This document shows positions 10,760 through 21,732 of a DNA stretch of 64,000 nt, in pieces. Source of the DNA: an uncultured Clostridia bacterium. Its GTDB lineage: Bacteria; Bacillota; Clostridia; UBA1381. A model generated the notes under the pieces. It saw only the letters and a program-made list of their open reading frames with translations. It did not search any database and was not told the origin of the DNA. Location: assembly GCA_947624165.1 (NCBI GenBank), contig CANQJC010000005.1, positions 1-64,000 of the forward strand, in the 5' to 3' direction. How positions within the stretch are numbered: position 1 is the stretch's first letter; each line of letters begins with the position of its first letter. Position numbers and translations under genes: made by a program.

Positions 10760-11980
10760 ATGCATGATAATGTGTATGACGTATTGTCGGAACGCGGTCT
10801 GATAGCACAGACGACACACGAGGAAGAGATCCGCGAATTACTTGGAAAGGAAAAAGTCACGTTCTATATCGGCTTCGATCCGACTGCGGACAGCCTTCAC
10901 GTAGGACATTTTCTTCAAATGGTCGTTATGCGCCATATGCAGAACTACGGTCACAGACCTATCGCCCTTGTCGGCGGCGGTACGGGACACGTGGGCGACC
11001 CTTCGGGACGCACGGATATGCGCTCGATGATGACTACCGAAACGATAAATCATAACTGCGAATGTTTCAAGGAACAGCTTTCGAAGGTAGTGGACTTTTC
11101 GGACGGCAAGGCGATAATGGTCAATAACGCGGACTGGCTTTTGGAGCTTAATTACGTCGATTTTCTGCGTGATATCGGCTCGTGCTTTTCCGTAAACAAA
11201 ATGCTTACGGCTGAATGCTTCAAGCAGAGACTTGAAAAGGGACTTTCATTCCTTGAATTTAATTATATGCTTATGCAGAGCTATGATTTTCTCATGCTCA
11301 ACCGCAAATACAACTGTAAGCTGGAACTGGGCGGCGACGACCAATGGAGCAATATCCTTGGGGGAATAGACCTTTGCAGAAGAAAGGACCGCCAACAGGT
11401 TTACGGCATGACCTTTACCCTTCTCACAAACAGCGAGGGCAAAAAAATGGGAAAAACAGCCGCCGGCGCGGTATGGCTCGACCCCAAGCGCACTTCGCCT
11501 TACGACTTCTACCAGTATTGGGTGAATGTCCAGGACGACGATGTAATAAAGTGCTTGAAGCTCCTCACATTCGTACCCATGGACGAGATCCGCGAAATGG
11601 AAAAATGGGAGGGACAAAAGCTCAACGAAGCGAAACGCCTTCTCGCATACGAGGTGACAAAGCTCGTACACGGCGAAGAGGAAGCGGAAAAAGCGAAAGC
11701 CACCGCCGAAGCCGTGTTCGCGAAAGGCGGCGTGTCCGACGATATGCCGACGACCTTGATACCCGACGTTGTTGGAATGGGCGTGCCGGACATGCTCGTA
11801 AAAACAGGCTTGCTTTCCTCAAAGGGAGAAGCAAGAAGGCTCGTTCAGCAGAACGGACTGACGATAAACGACGCGAAATATACCGATGTGAACGGCGTTG
11901 TCACAGCGGACATGCTCACTGACGAAGGAATTATTATTAAAAAAGGCAAAAAAACATTCCATCGGGTAGTCGTAAAATAA
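10760..11980 (+). CDS. tyrS: Tyrosyl-tRNA synthetase
   Basis: [31 protein letters not shown] motifs, C-terminal S4 domain. Confidence 0.96.
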   Translation: MHDNVYDVLSERGLIAQTTHEEEIRELLGKEKVTFYIGFDPTADSLHVGHFLQMVVMRHMQNYGHRPIALVGGGTGHVGDPSGRTDMRSMMTTETINHNCECFKEQLSKVVDFSDGKAIMVNNADWLLELNYVDFLRDIGSCFSVNKMLTAECFKQRLEKGLSFLEFNYMLMQSYDFLMLNRKYNCKLELGGDDQWSNILGGIDLCRRKDRQQVYGMTFTLLTNSEGKKMGKTAAGAVWLDPKRTSPYDFYQYWVNVQDDDVIKCLKLLTFVPMDEIREMEKWEGQKLNEAKRLLAYEVTKLVHGEEEAEKAKATAEAVFAKGGVSDDMPTTLIPDVVGMGVPDMLVKTGLLSSKGEARRLVQQNGLTINDAKYTDVNGVVTADMLTDEGIIIKKGKKTFHRVVVK

Positions 11981-11990
11981 GATAATAAAA

Positions 11991-12013
11991 AAACCGCGGT
12001 TCTCCGCGGTTTT
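11991..12013 (+). terminator. Rho-independent terminator
   Basis: AAACCGCGGttctCCGCGGTTTTATTTTTT. Confidence 0.75.
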
Positions 12014-12047
12014 ATTTTTTAGCGATAACATAATGGACGACAAACGC

Positions 12048-12725
12048 TTACTCGTCGCTGTCCGAACCGATGTTCATGTTGATGTCCTCGTCCGTCTCGT
12101 CCTCGTCGGTAACAAGCTCCATTCTGTTTATCGAAACTTCATACGCCGTCTTTGTAATGGATTCCTCGTCGCTTATGCGCTTCTGATAAATTCTGGACTG
12201 AATACGTCCCCAGATTTTCACATTGTCGCCGACATTCAGGTTTTTCGCGAATCTCGCATTACGTCCCCACGCTATAATGGGTATGTAATCCGATTTGTTG
12301 TAGCTTCTGTTTACGGCGAGAAGAATATCCGTTATTTCGCGTCCGAAAGGAGTTGTGCGGTAAATCGGCTCCTTGCATATGAAACCGTTGAGATAAAGCA
12401 TATTCGGATTTTTTGTTTCGAGATCTTCAAAATGACTGATGTCCTTTGCAAAGACGGTGAGAATAAGTCTGTTGTCGCCGTTTTCGTAGCTGTTGTACGA
12501 GCGGAACTGCCCCGTCACCTCAACTCTGTCGCCGACGTTGTATTCTCCGTCCATTATCAGCCTTTCCGACACCATAATGCGTATATTGTCGTCGGTTCCG
12601 CTCAGTCTCGGGACCTTCACCGTACACGTATAAAATTTTTCACCGTAAATTTCATGATTGAATTTAAATTTATCCTCAATCATACCTATAATGGTAGCCT
12701 GGTTATTGGTTATATTGTTATCCAT
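12048..12725 (-). CDS. Single-stranded DNA-binding-like protein with two apparent OB-fold segments
   Basis: Two segments with SSB-like features (GDRVEVTGQFRSYNSYENGDNRLILTVFAK and ILLAVNRSYNKSDYIPIIAWGRNARFAKNLNVGDNVKIWGRIQSR). Confidence 0.75.
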   Translation of the reverse strand: MDNNITNNQATIIGMIEDKFKFNHEIYGEKFYTCTVKVPRLSGTDDNIRIMVSERLIMDGEYNVGDRVEVTGQFRSYNSYENGDNRLILTVFAKDISHFEDLETKNPNMLYLNGFICKEPIYRTTPFGREITDILLAVNRSYNKSDYIPIIAWGRNARFAKNLNVGDNVKIWGRIQSRIYQKRISDEESITKTAYEVSINRMELVTDEDETDEDINMNIGSDSDE

Positions 12726-13074
12726 ACGTACAAACCTCCTCTGACGTGATTAAATAACTTTTATCATCATGTTATATTTATTCCGATTTTACTTCTTTTA
12801 TTCTTAATTTATCACTTTTTAAATATATTATACCGCGGATTCGCGGCGACAATTCGTATTTAATCTCCGTATATCCTTATATAGCATTATAGCACCTAAC
12901 TTTTTCTTTGTCAAGGAAAATAGCCGCCGTGCCGCCCGCCGCCGCAGCGGAGAAATTTGCGAAACGTTTTTTTCCGCGCTTTAAGTTTAGCCTTGACAAA
13001 CGAATACCAAAATGCGATAATATATTGAATAGGAACAAAAATTTTTTAAAAACTACGGAAGGGATGTGCGCGAA

Positions 13075-13275
13075 ATGACCGTCATTTCTGTTGTCGCTTT
13101 AATTTTATGCGCGGCGGCGTTGTTTATGACCTTTAAAGCGGAATTTGTCGTCAGGAAGCTTTTGAAAAAGGAATGTGACGAAAAAATGACGCTGCGAGTC
13201 AAGTACGTCGCTCTCGGCGTGGCGGTAGTCGCGTTTTTGGCGATATTCCTCCTCGACCGAAGCGGCGTAATGTAA
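13075..13275 (+). CDS. Small two-TM membrane protein, unknown function
   Basis: Hydrophobic segments MTVISVVALILCAAALFMTF and YVALGVAVVAFLAIFLL; RBS-like ggaaggg upstream. Confidence 0.5.
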   Translation: MTVISVVALILCAAALFMTFKAEFVVRKLLKKECDEKMTLRVKYVALGVAVVAFLAIFLLDRSGVM

Positions 13276-13282
13276 CGATTGT

Positions 13283-13372
13283 GTAAGCCTCCCTTTGCTA
13301 CGGCGTTTGTTGCTTCGCAACACGCCTACAACACGCTATGCGTGTTGTTCACTTTAACAAGGGGGCCTTACA
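13283..13372. repeat. Palindromic repeat element, left of valS
   Basis: CTCCCTTTGCTACGGCGTTTGTTGCTTCGCAACACGCCTACAACACGCTATGCGTGTTGTTC; inverted copy at 16330-16410. Confidence 0.85.
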
Positions 13373-13434
13373 ACGCCTAAATCATAATTTACATCAACCA
13401 ACCAACAACATCCAAAAAAGGAGAAAATATAAAC

Positions 13435-16077
13435 ATGGAAGACAAAAACAACATCTCAAAAACCTACGACCCGTCCGAATTTGAGGACAGGATATACAAT
13501 AACTGGGTTGAAAAAGGCTATTTTCACGCCGAGCCCGACGACTCCAAAGAGCCGTTTACAATCGTGATCCCGCCACCCAACGTAACGGGACAGCTCCACA
13601 TGGGACACGCCCTCGACGAAACGCTTCAGGACATTCTTATCCGCTACAAGCGTATGCAGGGCTATAACGCGCTGTGGATACCCGGCACCGACCACGCGGG
13701 AATAGCGACGCAGATAAAGGTCGAAGCGGAGCTTCGCGAAAAGGAAAATCTTACGCGCTACGATCTGGGACGCGAAAAATTCCTCGAGCGCGTATGGGAT
13801 TGGAAAAAGATGTACGGCGACAGAATTATAAATCAGCTAAAGAAAATCGGCTCGTCGTGCGACTGGGACAGAGAACGCTTTACTATGGACGAGGGCTGCT
13901 CGAAAGCCGTCCGCGAGGTATTCGTAAACCTCTATAACAAAGGGCTTATCTATCAAGGCTCGCGCATCATAAACTGGTGTCCGCACTGTATCACGGCTCT
14001 TTCCGACGCGGAAGTCGAGCACGAGGAGCAGGCGGGACATTTCTGGCACATCAAATACCCGATAAAGGACGGCGGCGGCTACGTAATAATCGCCACAACG
14101 CGTCCCGAAACGCTTTTGGGCGATACGGCGGTCGCGGTAAATCCCGAGGACGAGAGATACAAGGACTTGGTAGGCAAAACGCTCATCCTGCCGCTCGTAG
14201 GACGCGAGATCCCCGTTATCGCGGACGAATACGTTGACAAGGACTTCGGAACGGGCTGCGTTAAAATCACGCCCGCGCACGACCCCAACGACTTCGAGGT
14301 CGGCAAACGCCACAACCTCGAACAAATCAAGGTAATGAACGACGACGCGACGATAAACCATTACGGCGGCAAGTACGAGGGCATGGATCGCTACGAAGCG
14401 AGAAAGGCTATCGTAAAGGATTTGGAGGAGCAGGGCTTGCTCGTCAAGGTCGAGGACCACAGCCACAACGTCGGCACGTGCTACCGCTGCGGAACAACGG
14501 TAGAGCCTATAATTTCAAAACAGTGGTTCGTAAAAATGAAACCGCTCGCCAAGCCCGCTATTGACGCGGTCAAAAACGGCGACACGTCGTTTATCCCCGA
14601 GCGTTTCTCAAAAATCTACATGAACTGGATGGAAAACGTTCTCGACTGGTGCATTTCGCGCCAGCTTTGGTGGGGACACAGGATCCCCGCGTTCTACTGC
14701 GGCGAGTGCGGCGAAACGACCGTTTCAAAAGAGGACATTACCACCTGCCCGAAATGCGGCGGCAAGGTTCATCAGGACGAGGACGTACTCGACACGTGGT
14801 TCTCGTCGGCTCTGTGGCCATTCTCAACGCTCGGCTGGCCCGACAAAACCGAGGAACTCGACTACTTCTACCCGACGAGCGTGCTCGTTACGGGCTACGA
14901 TATAATATTCTTCTGGGTTTCGAGAATGGTATTCTCTGCAATGGAGCATACAGGCAAAGCACCGTTCAAGCACGTGTTCATTCACGGACTTGTCCGCGAC
15001 TCGCAGGGACGCAAGATGTCAAAGTCGCTCGGCAACGGTATCGACCCGCTTGAAATAGTTGACAAGTACGGCGCGGACGCGCTGCGCTTCACACTTGCGA
15101 CCGGCAACGCGCCCGGAAACGATATGCGCTTCTACATCGAGCGCGTCGAAGCGAGCAGAAACTTCGCAAACAAGATATGGAACGCGTCGAGATTTACACT
15201 GATGAACCTCGACATAACCGAAAACAAGCTCCCCGCCGCAAGCGAGCTGCAGCTTGAGGACAAGTGGATTTTATCGCGCTACAACGACACGGTCAAGGCG
15301 GTTACGGAGAACATCGACAAATTCGAGCTTGGCGTCGCGCTGTCGAATTTGTACGATTTCATATGGGACACGTTCTGCGACTGGTATATAGAGCTTGTAA
15401 AGCCGCGCCTGTTCGACAAAGAAAACGCGACGGGCAAAACGGCGCAGTACGTTCTCACATACGTGCTGTCAAACACAATGAAGCTGTTGCACCCGTTCAT
15501 GCCGTTCATAACCGAGGAGATCTGGCAGCACCTCCCGCACGAGGGCGAGAGCATTATGATAAGCAAGTATCCCGAATATGACAAAAACCTCAGCTTCAAA
15601 GCGGAGGAAAGTGCGATGGAGCTTATCATGGACGCTATCACGGCGATAAGGAACCGCCGCGCGGAAATGAACGTACCGCCGTCAAAGAAGGCAAAGACGA
15701 TAATCGTGACCGACAAGGCGGACGTATTCGAGAAGGGTAAAATTTTCTTTGAAAAATTAGCTTCATCAAGCGAAGCGGTAATACAATCGGACAAGAGCGG
15801 AATTGACGCGAATGCGGTAAACGTTGTAGTGCCGTCAGCCGAAATATTCCTGCCGCTTGACGAGCTTGTTGACAAGGAGAAGGAATTACAGAGATTACAG
15901 ACCGAAAAGAAAAAACTCGAAGGCGAAATAAAGCGCGTTGAGGGCAAGCTGAATAACCAAGGCTTCGTTTCAAAAGCGCCCCGGAAGGTAATCGACGAGG
16001 AAAAAGCGAAGGGCGTAAAATACCGCGAAATGCTCGATAAAGTCCTCGCCAGTATCTCGTCCATGGAACAATTATAA
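13435..16077 (+). CDS. valS: Valyl-tRNA synthetase
   Basis: [61 protein letters not shown]-terminal coiled coil. Confidence 0.97.
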   Translation: MEDKNNISKTYDPSEFEDRIYNNWVEKGYFHAEPDDSKEPFTIVIPPPNVTGQLHMGHALDETLQDILIRYKRMQGYNALWIPGTDHAGIATQIKVEAELREKENLTRYDLGREKFLERVWDWKKMYGDRIINQLKKIGSSCDWDRERFTMDEGCSKAVREVFVNLYNKGLIYQGSRIINWCPHCITALSDAEVEHEEQAGHFWHIKYPIKDGGGYVIIATTRPETLLGDTAVAVNPEDERYKDLVGKTLILPLVGREIPVIADEYVDKDFGTGCVKITPAHDPNDFEVGKRHNLEQIKVMNDDATINHYGGKYEGMDRYEARKAIVKDLEEQGLLVKVEDHSHNVGTCYRCGTTVEPIISKQWFVKMKPLAKPAIDAVKNGDTSFIPERFSKIYMNWMENVLDWCISRQLWWGHRIPAFYCGECGETTVSKEDITTCPKCGGKVHQDEDVLDTWFSSALWPFSTLGWPDKTEELDYFYPTSVLVTGYDIIFFWVSRMVFSAMEHTGKAPFKHVFIHGLVRDSQGRKMSKSLGNGIDPLEIVDKYGADALRFTLATGNAPGNDMRFYIERVEASRNFANKIWNASRFTLMNLDITENKLPAASELQLEDKWILSRYNDTVKAVTENIDKFELGVALSNLYDFIWDTFCDWYIELVKPRLFDKENATGKTAQYVLTYVLSNTMKLLHPFMPFITEEIWQHLPHEGESIMISKYPEYDKNLSFKAEESAMELIMDAITAIRNRRAEMNVPPSKKAKTIIVTDKADVFEKGKIFFEKLASSSEAVIQSDKSGIDANAVNVVVPSAEIFLPLDELVDKEKELQRLQTEKKKLEGEIKRVEGKLNNQGFVSKAPRKVIDEEKAKGVKYREMLDKVLASISSMEQL

Positions 16078-16100
16078 TTTTCGGTATATTATAAAATACC

Positions 16101-16173
16101 GTAGGGGCGGTCATTGGCCGCCCGCAATTTTTAAACCCATACGTCGTAGGGGCGAACTGTGTTCGCCCGCCCG
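16101..16173. repeat. Two GTAGGGGCG...CGCCCG short palindromic repeats
   Basis: gtaggggcggtcattggccgcccg (16101-16124) and gtaggggcgaactgtgttcgcccgcccg (16146-16173). Confidence 0.8.
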
Positions 16174-16182
16174 CAAGGCCCC

Positions 16183-16408
16183 CTTGTCAAAGGGGGCTGT
16201 CACGCGTAGCGTGACTGGGGGATTCCTTTTCGATTTTTACGATGAATCCCTCCACCGCCTTCGGCGGTCCCTTTTGCTACGGCATACGAGCAAAGCTCTA
16301 TGCCTACGACGCTGAAGCGTCGTTCACCTCCCTTTAACAAGCGAACAACACGCTTGCGTGTTGTAGGCCGTGTTGCGAAGCAACAAACGCCGTAGCAAAG
16401 GGAGCCTA
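16183..16408. repeat. Mosaic of small palindromes, partly an inverted copy of 13283-13372
   Basis: GTCACGCGTAGCGTGAC, CCGCCTTCGGCGG, GACGCTGAAGCGTC, ACAACACGCTTGCGTGTTGT, TGTTGCGAAGCAACA in series. Confidence 0.85.
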
Positions 16409-16429
16409 ACACCACCCACAGGAGCCAAT

Positions 16430-17560
16430 ATGAAACCAATCCGACACATAACCGCATTTATCAAGCGCGAAACGGTACTCAGCATCGCGGCGGTACTCGC
16501 GATCGCGTCGTCGTTTTTCGTAACGCCCGACGCGCAATACCTAAACTACATAGATTTCCGCACGCTCTCACTCCTTTTCTGTCTCATGGCTGTAATGGCA
16601 GGCTTTAGGAAAACGGGCGTGTTTTCTATGCTCGCGGAAAAAATGCTCCGACGCGTCCGCGGCGTTAAGAGCCTTGTGTTCATACTCGTAATGCTCTGCT
16701 TTTTCTTCAGCATGCTTATCACAAACGACGTCGCGCTTATCACCTTCGTGCCGTTCACCTTCATCACGCTCGACATGCTCGGCGGGGACGAAAAAAAGCG
16801 GCTCATGATCCCCACGGTAGTAATGCAAACGATAGCGGCGAATCTCGGCAGTATGCTCACGCCGATAGGCAACCCGCAGAATTTGTACCTTCAAGGCTTG
16901 TCGGGGCTGGGCTTGGGCGAATTTGTGACGCTTATGATTCCCTACGTTGCCGTATCGTTTTTGCTGTTGGCAATATGGATTTTCTTTTTCGGCGGCAAAA
17001 ACGAGGTAACGGTCAGCCTCACCTCCGCGCGTCTCGGCTCAAAAAAGAAAATCGCGGTCTGCCTGACCGCGTTTATCATATGCCTTTTAACCGTCGCGCG
17101 CGTGATTGACTACCGCCTGACGCTCGTTATCATAATCGCGCTGACCGCCGCGACCGACTATAAAATCTTCGCCGACGTGGACTACACGCTGCTCCTTACG
17201 TTTATCGCCTTTTTCATCTTTATCGGCAACATGGGACGAATACCGGCGTTTGAGCATTTCCTGCAAAGCGTAATCACGGGCCGCGAATGTCTGACCGCCG
17301 TACTGTCGAGCCAAGTCATAAGCAACGTCCCCGCCGCGCTTCTGCTGTCGGGCTTTACCGATAACTTTAAACCGCTCATCATCGGCGTGAACATCGGAGG
17401 ACTGGGAACATTGATAGCGTCAATGGCGAGCCTTATATCGTTTAAGCTTTTGGTACACGAAAACAAGACGCTCAGAGGGAAATACATGATATATTTCACC
17501 GTTTCGAACCTGCTGTTCCTTTTCGCGCTGCTCGGAGTATACTTTTTTATAGACGGATGA
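16430..17560 (+). CDS. SLC13/ArsB-NhaD superfamily anion/cation transporter
   Basis: About 10 TM segments; TNDVALITFVPFTF and NLGSMLTPIGNPQNLYL motifs; start placed at ATG 16430 because the upstream ORF extension lies in the repeat. Confidence 0.8.
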   Translation: MKPIRHITAFIKRETVLSIAAVLAIASSFFVTPDAQYLNYIDFRTLSLLFCLMAVMAGFRKTGVFSMLAEKMLRRVRGVKSLVFILVMLCFFFSMLITNDVALITFVPFTFITLDMLGGDEKKRLMIPTVVMQTIAANLGSMLTPIGNPQNLYLQGLSGLGLGEFVTLMIPYVAVSFLLLAIWIFFFGGKNEVTVSLTSARLGSKKKIAVCLTAFIICLLTVARVIDYRLTLVIIIALTAATDYKIFADVDYTLLLTFIAFFIFIGNMGRIPAFEHFLQSVITGRECLTAVLSSQVISNVPAALLLSGFTDNFKPLIIGVNIGGLGTLIASMASLISFKLLVHENKTLRGKYMIYFTVSNLLFLFALLGVYFFIDG

Positions 17561-17683
17561 CCGCAGTATTTTTTTGCAATTTATCCGTCTTTTTCAATTT
17601 TAACTATTGCAAAAATAAATAAAATACTATATAATATTTATATCAATTTTATTAAAAAATAACAAGAAAGGCGGACAAAACCA

Positions 17684-18946
17684 ATGTACGATGTAAAAAA
17701 AGGCTATGAAGTAGCCAAGGAATACTATGCTCAGTACGGCATTGACGTGGACAAGGTAATTGAGATATGCGACCAAACTCCGATTTCAATGCATTGTTGG
17801 CAGGGTGACGACGTTCTCGGCTTTGAAAAAAGAGAGGGAGGACTTACCGGCGGTATCCAGACCACCGGCGACTATCCCGGCAGAGCGAGAAACGCCGAGG
17901 AGCTCAGAGCCGATATCGAAAAGGCGATGGAATTTATTCCCGGCGAATTAAAGGTCAACCTTCACGCAAGCTACCTTGAAGCCGACGAATTTGTAGACAG
18001 AAACGAGATCGAACCGAAGCACTTTGAAAAATGGGTAAACTGGGCGGTCGACAAAGGCGTGGGTCTTGATTTTAACCCGACGTATTTCTCGCACCCCAAG
18101 AGCGAGAAGGCAACTCTTTCCTCGTCCGACGAGAGCATCAGAAAATTCTGGGTAGAGCACGGAATCAGAGTTCGCCGTATAGCCGAATATTTCTATAAGA
18201 AAACGGGCAAGGTATGTGCGATCAACCACTGGACTCCCGACGGCGACAAGGAATTTCCCGTTGACACGCTCACTCCGAGACTTCAGTTGAAGAAATCGTA
18301 TGACGAAATTTTTGAAGCCACCAAAGACGTTGAGGGCGTAATGGACGGTATCGAATCAAAGGTATTCGGTATCGGCGCGGAAAGCTTCACGGCGGGTTCT
18401 CATGAATTTTGCATGGGCTATGTAATGTCGAAACAGAGCGACCATATCATCATGACGCTCGACAACGGACATTATCACCCGACGGAAATGGTATCCGCAA
18501 AGCTCGGCGCGGTGTTCGCTTTCTCAAAGAAGGTGCTTCTCCACGTAACGCGTCCCATAAGATGGGACAGCGACCACGTTGTCGGCTTTGACGACGAGAC
18601 AAAGGCGATAATGGAGGAGCTTGTCAGACTTGGTAAGCTTCAGGATACATACATCGCGACAGACTTCTTCGACGCTTCGATAAACAGAATCGCGGCGTGG
18701 GTTATCGGTATGAGAAACACAAGAAAGGCTCTTATGGCCGCGCTTCTCCAGCCGAACGACGATATGAAGAAGCTCGAAGCCGACGGCGACGTTTCCGGCA
18801 GACTTGCCTACACGCAGGAATTTAAAGCCGCTCCGTTCTCGCTCGTATGGGATTATTACTGCGACAAGACGGGTAAGGGAGTAGGACTTTCATGGCTTGA
18901 CGAGGTACGCAAGTACGAAAAAGACGTTTTGCTGAAGAGAAATTAA
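17684..18946 (+). CDS. rhaA: L-rhamnose isomerase
   Basis: YGIDVDKVIEICDQTPISMHCWQGDDV...GGIQTTGDYPGRA; LDNGHYHPTE; HVTRPIRWDSDHVV. Confidence 0.95.
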   Translation: MYDVKKGYEVAKEYYAQYGIDVDKVIEICDQTPISMHCWQGDDVLGFEKREGGLTGGIQTTGDYPGRARNAEELRADIEKAMEFIPGELKVNLHASYLEADEFVDRNEIEPKHFEKWVNWAVDKGVGLDFNPTYFSHPKSEKATLSSSDESIRKFWVEHGIRVRRIAEYFYKKTGKVCAINHWTPDGDKEFPVDTLTPRLQLKKSYDEIFEATKDVEGVMDGIESKVFGIGAESFTAGSHEFCMGYVMSKQSDHIIMTLDNGHYHPTEMVSAKLGAVFAFSKKVLLHVTRPIRWDSDHVVGFDDETKAIMEELVRLGKLQDTYIATDFFDASINRIAAWVIGMRNTRKALMAALLQPNDDMKKLEADGDVSGRLAYTQEFKAAPFSLVWDYYCDKTGKGVGLSWLDEVRKYEKDVLLKRN

Positions 18947-18952
18947 AACACA

Positions 18953-18987
18953 AAAAAACGGAGCGCATTCCCGCGCCCCGTTTTTTT
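18953..18987 (+). terminator. Rho-independent terminator
   Basis: AAAAACGGAGCGC...GCGCCCCGTTTTTTT. Confidence 0.7.
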
Positions 18988-19051
18988 AATGCGAAACGGG
19001 CGGCGGCATAAGCCGCCGACCCGTTCCGAATAATTGGGTTATGAAGATTTT

Positions 19052-20161
19052 TTATTCAAGCACGTACACGACGCAGCTTCTTCTGCCGAAACCGAACGCA
19101 TTATCGGGATAACACAGGTCGATCCTGTTACCCTTGATCGCGCCGCCCGTATCCTCCGCGCTTGCGACGCCGTAGCTCCAGGAGCCGTCGGGCGCGGTAA
19201 CGTAAACCTTGGAACCGAGCGGGATAACGTTCGGATCCACCGCGACGATCCCGTATCGAAGCGAGCTGCCCATCGCCGAAACGGCATAGCCGCCGTTTTC
19301 CGAGTGAGACGTTGAATAAGCCGTCGCGGTCATCGTTATTTTCCTTTTGTATTTATAGCCGTTTATGCTGCCGCCGTCGTCGCTGACGTCAGCCGAGCTT
19401 TTCGGCTCGGGAGTCGGCACGGCGGTGCCTTTTGCGATTACTTTATTGCGCGGCTCGGACGCGACGCTTTCTCCGAGCACCGTGCGTTCAACCTCCTGCC
19501 CGTCCTGATATGTGATCCTGTTTTGGATCTCCTTAACGCCGTCCTCGCCCTCGTCGATGACCTTTTCCTGTCCCTGCGGCAAATCGGGATCGTCTACATA
19601 TTCGACGTCTCTCTCGATAGTTTCCGTCGTAACCTCATCCTCAAGATTTATCGACACAAGCTCTATCGTGTCCCCGTCGGAATTTATGCGGTCAAGCTCT
19701 CCCGGTATGTACCCCGCCTCGACGAGTGCCTCCTTTGCGTCGGCTTTTGTGACGGTGACCGTGTTTTCGTAATCTCCCGCTTTGATTTTCACACGCTTGC
19801 CGCGTGTGATAACAATATCGTCCTTGTCGGAAATAGGCTTATGCACCGAAACATTTAATCTATCCGTTTCCGATATGTCAAGCCCGCGCTCCTCGAGAAC
19901 GTCCTCGACGCTTTCGCTGCGCGTTCTTACCTTCTGCGTTTCTTTAAGCCCCGTGAACTCGTTTATTTCCGTTATGGTAATTTCCTTCGCGGAAACGCCG
20001 TACACGGTGCATAACGCTGTAACGGTTATGACCGCAGCTGACGATAACGCGATTATCGCTTTTGTGCGCCGCGCTTTCTTCTTCGCCGCGCGCCGCGCGA
20101 TATGCTCCTTACGCATTTCGTCGAGCAGCTCTCGTTTAGATTTCTTTTCCTGTGTAGTCAT
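19052..20161 (-). CDS. YabE-like protein: DUF348/G5/3D domains (cell-wall hydrolase-related)
   Basis: N-terminal TM; DUF348-like repeats (EFTGLKETQKVRTRSESVEDVLEERGL); G5-like; 3D domain MTATAYS...DPNVIPLGSKVYV...EDTGGAIKGNRIDLCY. Confidence 0.88.
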   Translation of the reverse strand: MTTQEKKSKRELLDEMRKEHIARRAAKKKARRTKAIIALSSAAVITVTALCTVYGVSAKEITITEINEFTGLKETQKVRTRSESVEDVLEERGLDISETDRLNVSVHKPISDKDDIVITRGKRVKIKAGDYENTVTVTKADAKEALVEAGYIPGELDRINSDGDTIELVSINLEDEVTTETIERDVEYVDDPDLPQGQEKVIDEGEDGVKEIQNRITYQDGQEVERTVLGESVASEPRNKVIAKGTAVPTPEPKSSADVSDDGGSINGYKYKRKITMTATAYSTSHSENGGYAVSAMGSSLRYGIVAVDPNVIPLGSKVYVTAPDGSWSYGVASAEDTGGAIKGNRIDLCYPDNAFGFGRRSCVVYVLE

Positions 20162-20443
20162 AAAAAGTTAATCCCCTTTCATTACTCGAAGCACAGTATA
20201 CTACAAAAATGTTACAATGTCAATAGTTTTATTACAATTTGATTACAAAAAAATTTCAAATATTTCAAAACTAACTTTTTTTGCCATTTATGCTTCCATT
20301 TATTACTATTTATATGCATATAATTTACAATATATTACATAAAAAGTAAAATAATCCGATGAATTGTCATTTACAATTCATGTATAGCGGGGAAGAGCTT
20401 CGGAAATAATAGGTAACAAAAGAAAGAATACGGAGTTGTATGT

Positions 20444-20713
20444 ATGAAGGAATTAACAAAAAAGGTCGTAATACTCAATAATTTTACTTCGCCCTACGTC
20501 AGCCAGGCGATAATCGTCCTGAGAGACTGTAATCCGAAGCTTGAAGGCAAGGCGGTCGCCGACGCGGAGCAGATAGTGAGCCGATATATCGAGAAAATAC
20601 AAAAAGACGGACGACCCGTAAAGACCGTCCGTAAAAAACCGCGCGTATTAAAATTTTTGATTGGTTTAACCTTGACGGCTCTGCTGTGCGCCGCCGTCAA
20701 AAGCTTGATTTAA
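20444..20713 (+). CDS. Small protein with C-terminal TM, unknown function
   Basis: RBS then ATG; C-terminal LKFLIGLTLTALLCAAV; cytosolic charged N-terminus. Confidence 0.55.
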   Translation: MKELTKKVVILNNFTSPYVSQAIIVLRDCNPKLEGKAVADAEQIVSRYIEKIQKDGRPVKTVRKKPRVLKFLIGLTLTALLCAAVKSLI

Positions 20714-21492
20714 TTGAAATTCGCGTCTATGTAGTTTATATAATCTTTGTATTTTGAAGCCGCCGTCGACGCTGCGTCGTATGTGAAATCGTAGTAAACG
20801 GAAAGTCCGTTCCTTACGATACACTTTCTGTGATACACCTTACCGTTTACCTCTGCGGTGATAGAATACCATTCGCTTGCAGCGTGCATTTCGGGATCGC
20901 CGGTCGCGCCTATCTGCGCCATGTACTCCTTCATCATGTCCTTCGGCTCGCCGATTTTCGTGTCCTGAGCTATGATCATTCCCGCGCCGCCCAGCGTGTC
21001 CGTAAGGTTGATTTTTTCGCTGCCGCTCGTCGTGTTTGAACGGAACGACGAGGGATAGGGACATGTAATGTTCGCCACAGTCACCTGCGAATAGCCGTCC
21101 TTGAGAGACTGTCCTCCCGCCGACGGAGACGCGCTCGGTACGGGCGACGCGACGACCGCCGACGGCGCGGCGGTATTTACCGCTGCCGATTCCGTGTTGT
21201 TGTCGGGGAACATATTATATCCTATAAGTACGCTTGCCGCCGCTATAAGTACAATTATTATCACAAATATGAAAGCATGGCTCTTGCTTTTTATTCTTTC
21301 CTTGCTGCGCGCTTGCTTCGCTTCCTTCTCGGCAAGACGCTTTTTTCTGTTTAATCGCTCGGCTTTCAGCTCCTCGATCTCGCGCTGGCGCGCGTCCCTG
21401 CTGCTTTCGCGGTTTTTTCTGACCGATTGACCGCATCTGTCGCAGTATCTCATACCTTCCTTGAGCTGTCTGCCGCAATTCTTGCAGTACAT
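20710..21492 (-). CDS. Zinc-ribbon membrane protein
   Basis: MYCKNCGRQLKEGMRYCDRCGQ ribbon, charged region, one TM, extracellular domain. Confidence 0.8.
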   Translation of the reverse strand: MYCKNCGRQLKEGMRYCDRCGQSVRKNRESSRDARQREIEELKAERLNRKKRLAEKEAKQARSKERIKSKSHAFIFVIIIVLIAAASVLIGYNMFPDNNTESAAVNTAAPSAVVASPVPSASPSAGGQSLKDGYSQVTVANITCPYPSSFRSNTTSGSEKINLTDTLGGAGMIIAQDTKIGEPKDMMKEYMAQIGATGDPEMHAASEWYSITAEVNGKVYHRKCIVRNGLSVYYDFTYDAASTAASKYKDYINYIDANFN

Positions 21493-21698
21493 AAAACCCC
21501 TCCGGATATTAGTCTAATATGATTATACTATATATTGTAGTCAATTGCAAGTAATTTTCGTAATTTTATTACATATAGATTACAAAAAACAATATAGACA
21601 TGAAATATTTGTAACAATAATGCAATATACGTCATGTAAAAATACGTCGCGCCGATAGCGCAAGCCGTATATTCCGCTGCGGAGGAAGGACGAAAATT

Positions 21699-21727
21699 AA
21701 AAACGCCGGTACAAAACCGGCGTTTTT
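21699..21727 (-). terminator. Terminator closing the phage-like operon
   Basis: AAAAACGCCGGT-acaaa-ACCGGCGTTTTT. Confidence 0.8.
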
Positions 21728-21732
21728 AAGTA

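Noticed and set aside
12033-12749. 238-aa plus-strand ORF
   Set aside because: Mirror of the SSB-like gene on the minus strand.
16370-16430. N-terminal extension MLRSNKRRSKG of the transporter ORF
   Set aside because: Encoded by the palindromic repeat, also seen in inverted form at 13105-13323; true start is ATG 16430.
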